Assembly (NCBI GenBank): GCA_014621425.1
Contig: JAANBB010000414.1
Location: forward strand, 1-35,967
DNA: 35,967 nucleotides
Direction of reading: 5' to 3'
Source of the DNA: Cylindrodendrum hubeiense
Taxonomy: Eukaryota; Ascomycota; Sordariomycetes; Hypocreales; Nectriaceae
In this document: positions 31,558-35,967 of the stretch, in pieces
Numbering within the stretch: the first letter of the stretch is position 1
Layout of the letters: each line of letters opens with the position of its first letter
Program-made: the position numbers and the translations under genes
Notes under the pieces: generated by a model
What the model saw: the letters and a program-made list of their open reading frames with translations, nothing else
Told to the model about the DNA's origin: nothing
The model's database searches: none

Positions 31558-31620
31558 ATGCTCACTCGACCTCTCATCTCATCCTCAACTTTACATAGTC
31601 TTGTTCACACGCCAACATGA
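31558..31620 (+). promoter_or_regulatory. 20-codon uORF whose stop overlaps the start codon of the C2H2 gene
   Basis: ATG at 31558 opens a 20-codon frame (peptide MLTRPLISSSTLHSLVHTPT) closed by TGA at 31618-31620. The main ATG is at 31617, so start and stop overlap as ATGA. The mRNA 5' end is unknown, but the C/T-rich leader extends well upstream, so inclusion is likely. The overlap is read directly; translational coupling is inference. Confidence 0.5.
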
Positions 31621-32893
31621 CCATGACTCTCGACACGACACAGCAGCGGTTTGGGCCTTCGCTGAACTTTGACTATTCTGCGCCCGCACAACCTCCCGCA
31701 TTCTCAAACCCATGGTCGTCAACATCGTCACCGCCCCAACCTGCCCCGGCGGGCGGCGGTCTCTTTGTGGGTAACCATCACGGCCTCAACCCCAATATGA
31801 TGGCCGGCAAGCCGCCGCATAGTGGCCGCGCCAGCACCAGCAGTGCATCGTCCATCGCATCGTATGGCTCAATGCCTGTCGCCAACACCTCCGCAGGTAG
31901 CCTCAGCCCTTCTCCCTCAATGGCAGGTATCTACGAGCATCAGGACTTACTCAATGTGCCCCAAGATCTCCTCAGCATCAGCCGCATGCAAACTACATCC
32001 GCTGCATACGGGGATCCGACGTACACAACGTCGGCTTCTCCTGTCAACGCCCATTTCGCACCTACTTCTGTTGCCCCTTACGAGGCCATGGGTTACGCTC
32101 CCGCCCCCGTCCGGCCACCGCACTTCACACTCGCTCCCGATGCCGACCATGCCAGGCGGTTCTCTCAGCAGTAAGTACTACCCGCTACTCATTGAGCATT
32201 GCTCGATAATCCCAGAGACACAATATGTCGTGTAGAGTGAGATAACTGACACTTAACTCAGAGGTCTACCCCATGATGACCGAAGAAGCTTCGCAGACGC
32301 TCTTGACGCAAGCCACGGCATGCTCGCCATGAGCCAAGAAACCCCCAGGAATATCTATGGCGCCCGGAGCGATAGGTCTTCTGTGGATTCATATGGGTTC
32401 CCTTCTACCCACTCCACAAGCTCCTCCATCTCCTCCACTGGTAACTTCAGCTCTTACTATGGCGACTCGGTCTCCGATTACTCAACTGCTGGTTCAGACA
32501 TAGAATCCGTCAACTCGCGGGCCCTGCCTAGACCCCAGGGGTTGATGGCCTCTCAGATTCCTCCGGCGCCCCAGTCAATGATGGGACAGTTCAGTTCCAA
32601 GGTCTCCTCCAGCACCCAGAAGAAGCACAAATGCAAGGTCTGCGACAAGCGGTTCACCCGGCCGAGTTCTCTGCAAACCCACATGTACAGCCACACTGGC
32701 GAGAAGCGTACGTACCCCGACACCGTGCTCTGCGTGGCCAAGAACTTTTGCTAATATTCTACTAGCCTTTGCTTGCGAAGTTGAGGGCTGTGGCCGACAC
32801 TTTTCCGTCGTCTCCAACCTTCGACGACACAGGAAGGTCCACCGTGGCGACGCTCGCTCGGAAGCTGGATCTGAGGACCATCACTCCGACTAA
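31617..32893 (+). CDS. C2H2 zinc-finger transcription factor (two C-terminal fingers)
   Basis: Three exons, 31617-32170, 32262-32707 and 32766-32893, encode 375 residues; introns are 91 and 58 bp. The first 300 residues are low-complexity Ser/Pro/Ala/Tyr-rich sequence, as in fungal activation or repression domains. Two adjacent C2H2 fingers close the protein: C309, C312, H325, H329 (CX2CX12HX3H) and C337, C342, H355, H359 (CX4CX12HX3H), joined by the classic TGEKP linker. The second intron falls inside that linker. A short acidic/His/Ser tail follows. The finger segments RFTRPSSLQTH and RHFSVVSNLRRH recall ascomycete regulators of conidiation or metabolism such as Neurospora CSP-1, but I cannot assign an orthologue by eye. 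ATG 31617 has A at -3. The gene stands alone between long non-coding regions, as developmental regulators often do. Confidence 0.92.
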
Positions 32894-35800
32894 CTCAACA
32901 TGCGACGCGGTCACATTCAAAGACGATGAACCATGACACTCGAGAGTCATTACCTTTATTCTATTTTACGGACACACGCAAATACAGCACTCGTTCACCA
33001 TCACAAACGTTGGTGTCACGACGAACCGCGGTTTAACAACGGCTTCCTCGGACACTCTTCTGGATTTAATCAACGCGTTTTTTTGTTTTAACACATGGAA
33101 ATATTACTACATCACGGCAAGCGCGGTATAGAGAAACGGACCACAAAAGGTTGGCGGCGGAGGGGATTCCGACTGGCAAGGACGGGGGAAGGGAACGGCG
33201 GTGTATATCATTCAAGTCGATCGTTTCGACGGGAGGGAGATTTCATTTTTGCAGTCTCCTCCCTAACATCATCTAGCGGGAATTTGTTTATTTGGGAGGT
33301 GTCTCTGGGACGGGCCTAGTTGGAGTGGGCCGGACCTATCGATACCTTTCCCACCCGGCGTTTGGGGAGTCAGTTGTCTTTATTTTTTCCTTTTCCGCGG
33401 ACAGGACACGCCTGTCCCGATCTACGTTTCGAAGCGATCGTTTACTGTCTTGAGATTCGGAGACCCCCCAAGTTATCGGCACGCAGAAGACAACATGCAT
33501 TGTTACATCATTGGCAGAGGAGATGAAAGACGGGCAGGAAGACAGAGGCAGATGCGAGAGAGGCGGCGATTGTACGATTAGTTGGTGACGATATACCCGG
33601 TTGAGACGGTGCACAGTTTGATCTGTTCAGTACGTCTTGGGAGGCTGGCACTTGTATGAGCAATTAGGAAGGCTACGGGTGAAGCCGGGAAGCCACGAAC
33701 TTGATGAGTTAGTTAGCGGAGTCGACAGATGGCGACAGCGGCAACAAACTGAAATTGATTTTGCGTCTACAACAGCACAGACCGTCCGTTGCAACATGGC
33801 CCCTTGACTTGGTTCACCGGTGAATGACGACGAGTCGAAACAAAATTCGGCGCTTGGTTGAGTGTCGTACCACGTAGGAAACATCTGTGCCTTGTGCGGA
33901 CAGGTGATTATTTCTTCGCGACAGGGGGCTCTAGCATCTGATCAAACTAGTGTCCAGAGCTTTCAACGGTCTAGAGAATCAATCGCCCTTGACCTGGCTC
34001 AAGTTGTCATGAACTGGGCACGTTCCCCGTCTCCTGATCAAACCCCACCGGAAAGTTCATTTTTGGAAGCTCCCAAATTGGACGTCCGAGCGACGTTGGA
34101 TGCTAACAGCTGGAGTGATGGAATAAGCGCGAATGTGTCTCAGAGAGGTAAACAAGGCGCGGGAATCATTACGTGCTTGGCAAAGCCACTTCGTGAGGTG
34201 AGAGGCTGGCGGGTGAATTGGCCGCTTGCTCGCTTCTTGTGGCTTGGAATAGCCGCTTGGCAGCGCGGCGTGTCGCCCGCATCTCTCGGCCGCTTGTCCT
34301 AACGACCGATGTGGGCAATGTGGAATGCGAAAACGAAGCTCGGGGACTCCGACGGTGGGAGTTTCTCAACAATGGGTTTGGCTCTCATTAGGAACTTCAT
34401 CTCCGCCAGTCTGGAAGGCATAACTAATAATACCTGGCACCGTACGCGCAATCTCACAAGCCCCCCTTATTTCCTCATTCTCCTGTCAGACGGCGATGAG
34501 AATGGAGGGAGCGCGGTGTGATGGGGCAGCTCTCGGGCATCGCTGGGGCGTCGCTGGGGCCATGACCGAGTCGGGACAGAGGACGGGCAGATCTTGACTC
34601 GGGAGGGAATGGCACGGCGTTTCAGATGGGCCAATCCCTGCCGGATGAGGTATCGCAGGGAGCAGGGCAGTGTTGTCAAGACTGGACAAGCTTTTGTGGG
34701 GTGGAGAGGTGATTGGGGCATGGGGATGGATGTGCCGGGATGGAGCTCGATGGAGCGCTGAATGGGGCTGGATGGGGCTGGACGTGAAGGACGAATGTGG
34801 CAAGGACGGAGATTAGAGGTTGAAGATTTGGAGATTGGAGCTTGAAACCGACATGGATGTCGAATGATGTTCATCGAGTAAGAGGACGAAATCGGGGGCG
34901 ATCAGCACCGTCAACGGCCGGAGGATTCTTGATACTGGGGATGGCAGCGGTGGAGGTGGGGGGCACGAAGTCACAGGTTGAGAGGGATGGGTGAAGCGAA
35001 CAGGTGAAGCGAGGTGGATTGCGACATTCATGTGAGGCCTCGGTTTGCACCAGTCCCATCCATACCTTGCAATTGCAAGCCCATTCCCTTGTTGCTCAAG
35101 CGCTCTGATTCCGCCTTCCGGGCACCTCAAGCAAGCATCCCGAGAAGCGAAGCAGCTCCGTCAGCGCCCAATCGCCGAGTGGGGAATGTAGATTGTGGGC
35201 TCTGGGCGAGCTCCTCCGGCGGCGAGCTCTCGTGGTCCCCTGGCCGCATGCCGCAACCGGCGCACCGCATCCAGTCGTTGCCTGCGAGTACGTGCGAGGC
35301 GTCCCCTCCAAGGGAGCTCCTTCGCCTCTCCCGCGGGACAGGAATAAGCCTTGTTGACGTTATGACGGCTATGGCATGACTTGTCGGATGACATCCGGCA
35401 CGGCTGAACCCAAAGCAGGGAAGCGGCGCTGGGGCCCGGAGGTGGGGCGAGCCCGGGTTCCGTCACGGCCTCAGCTTTTGGACCGCGGGCGGCTTGGATA
35501 CCAAGAATACGTACGTATGACGGACAGTGCAGAAGCCTGCGCTCGATAGAGCCTCGGCAATTGAATTCAGGCTTTCCAAGTTATCTTGTTATCTTGCTTT
35601 GGGAACCATACAACGGCGAACTAGCAGCCCCGTGTGTCACTGGCGCAACCCCAAGGCAGTCAAGCAGTCCAACCATCCCACTTCTTCAACAAGGATGGTG
35701 GGTCGCCCCTTTGCGAAAAAACGACCGCCCCGGCGCGCTGGGCCCTGTTTTGCTCTGTGACAGGCGGCGCCCGGGGCATGCGTTCGGGGGGGGATGACGG

Positions 35801-35967
35801 CGCTTGCAATCCATCTGACAGGTGAGGCCAATTGGAGGGAGTCCGTCGCGGAGCCATGACGGAGCGTGGGCCGGCCGATGACGTCGATGGTCGGGCAGAG
35901 AAAGGCTGCGTGGATAAAGGTTGCACGCAAGATGAAGCCACGGCGTAGCGCCGTCTCGGGATTGATC
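32894..35967. other. Terminal 3.1-kb region without a recognised gene
   Basis: Begins with the 3' UTR of the zinc-finger gene. Open frames are short and lack domains; the longest plus-strand one, 33862-34302, opens with GTG and has no early ATG. Between 34.5 and 34.8 kb there are G-rich imperfect repeats (GCTGGGGC near 34540-34560 and GGGATGG/ATGGGGCTGG near 34710-34781). From about 34.9 kb to the end nothing is recognised; it may be the upstream region of a gene beyond the window. Confidence 0.5.
34762..34781. repeat. Tandem 10-bp ATGGGGCTGG pair
   Basis: Two perfect copies of ATGGGGCTGG in tandem, within a broader GGATGG-rich stretch from about 34700. Simple-sequence expansion. Confidence 0.7.

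Larger units (their letters stand above)
20685..31616. other. 10.9-kb gene-poor region between RAX2 and the C2H2 factor
   Basis: No open frame here exceeds about 180 codons, none resembles a known protein, and frames on both strands overlap freely. I see no transposase, reverse transcriptase, terminal repeats, tRNA or rRNA. From about 27.5 kb on it is rich in tandem repeats (listed separately). The last 0.6 kb before 31617 is C/T-rich and is probably the promoter and leader of the zinc-finger gene. Candidate contents are long-range regulatory DNA, non-coding transcripts, decayed elements or small lineage-specific genes with introns that I cannot resolve by eye. Confidence 0.5.

Noticed and set aside
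33862..34302. 146-codon plus-strand open frame after the zinc-finger gene
   Set aside because: Opens with GTG, lacks an early ATG, and shows no family resemblance or splice-supported extension.

Overview
The window looks like chromosomal DNA of a filamentous ascomycete (Pezizomycotina, most likely a Sordariomycete; the class is an inference from gene content and style). It holds ten protein-coding genes. Most are split by short GT-AG introns of about 48-210 bp, and several have CA-rich or CT-rich leaders. I saw no bacterial-type operons, CRISPR array, rRNA or convincing tRNA.

Layout. 769-2088 (+) encodes a disordered Ser-rich protein of unknown function. 2767-4106 (+) is a three-exon Nudix CoA diphosphatase ending in a peroxisomal SKM signal. 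It converges on 4354-5178 (-), a four-exon Ctr-type copper transporter. 6119-6793 (+) is 3-hydroxyanthranilate 3,4-dioxygenase (NAD synthesis from tryptophan), convergent with 6992-7845 (-), an FAHD1-like acylpyruvase. 8434-11363 (-) is the U3 snoRNP WD40 protein Utp12/Dip2, divergent across a 279-bp promoter from 11643-12812 (+), the ARPC2/Arc35 subunit of the Arp2/3 complex. 13185-14041 (+) is the Lcl3 membrane nuclease. 16930-20684 (+) is Rax2, the cortical polarity marker, behind a 2.9-kb leader or intergenic region. 31617-32893 (+) is a two-finger C2H2 transcription factor standing after a gene-poor stretch of about 10.9 kb. From 32894 to the end I recognise no gene.

The genes are mostly conserved housekeeping functions (peroxisomal CoA turnover, copper uptake, NAD synthesis, ribosome biogenesis, actin nucleation, polarity) and do not form one pathway or a secondary-metabolite cluster. 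The least ordinary parts are regulatory. Two short upstream ORFs end at, or 2 nt before, the start codons of the C2H2 factor and RAX2. An 11-bp array of TGACTC boxes lies before the Nudix gene. Tandem splice acceptors occur in the copper transporter and ARPC2. The gene desert upstream of the zinc-finger gene is rich in minisatellites. I found no clear evidence of a wholly new multi-gene system.
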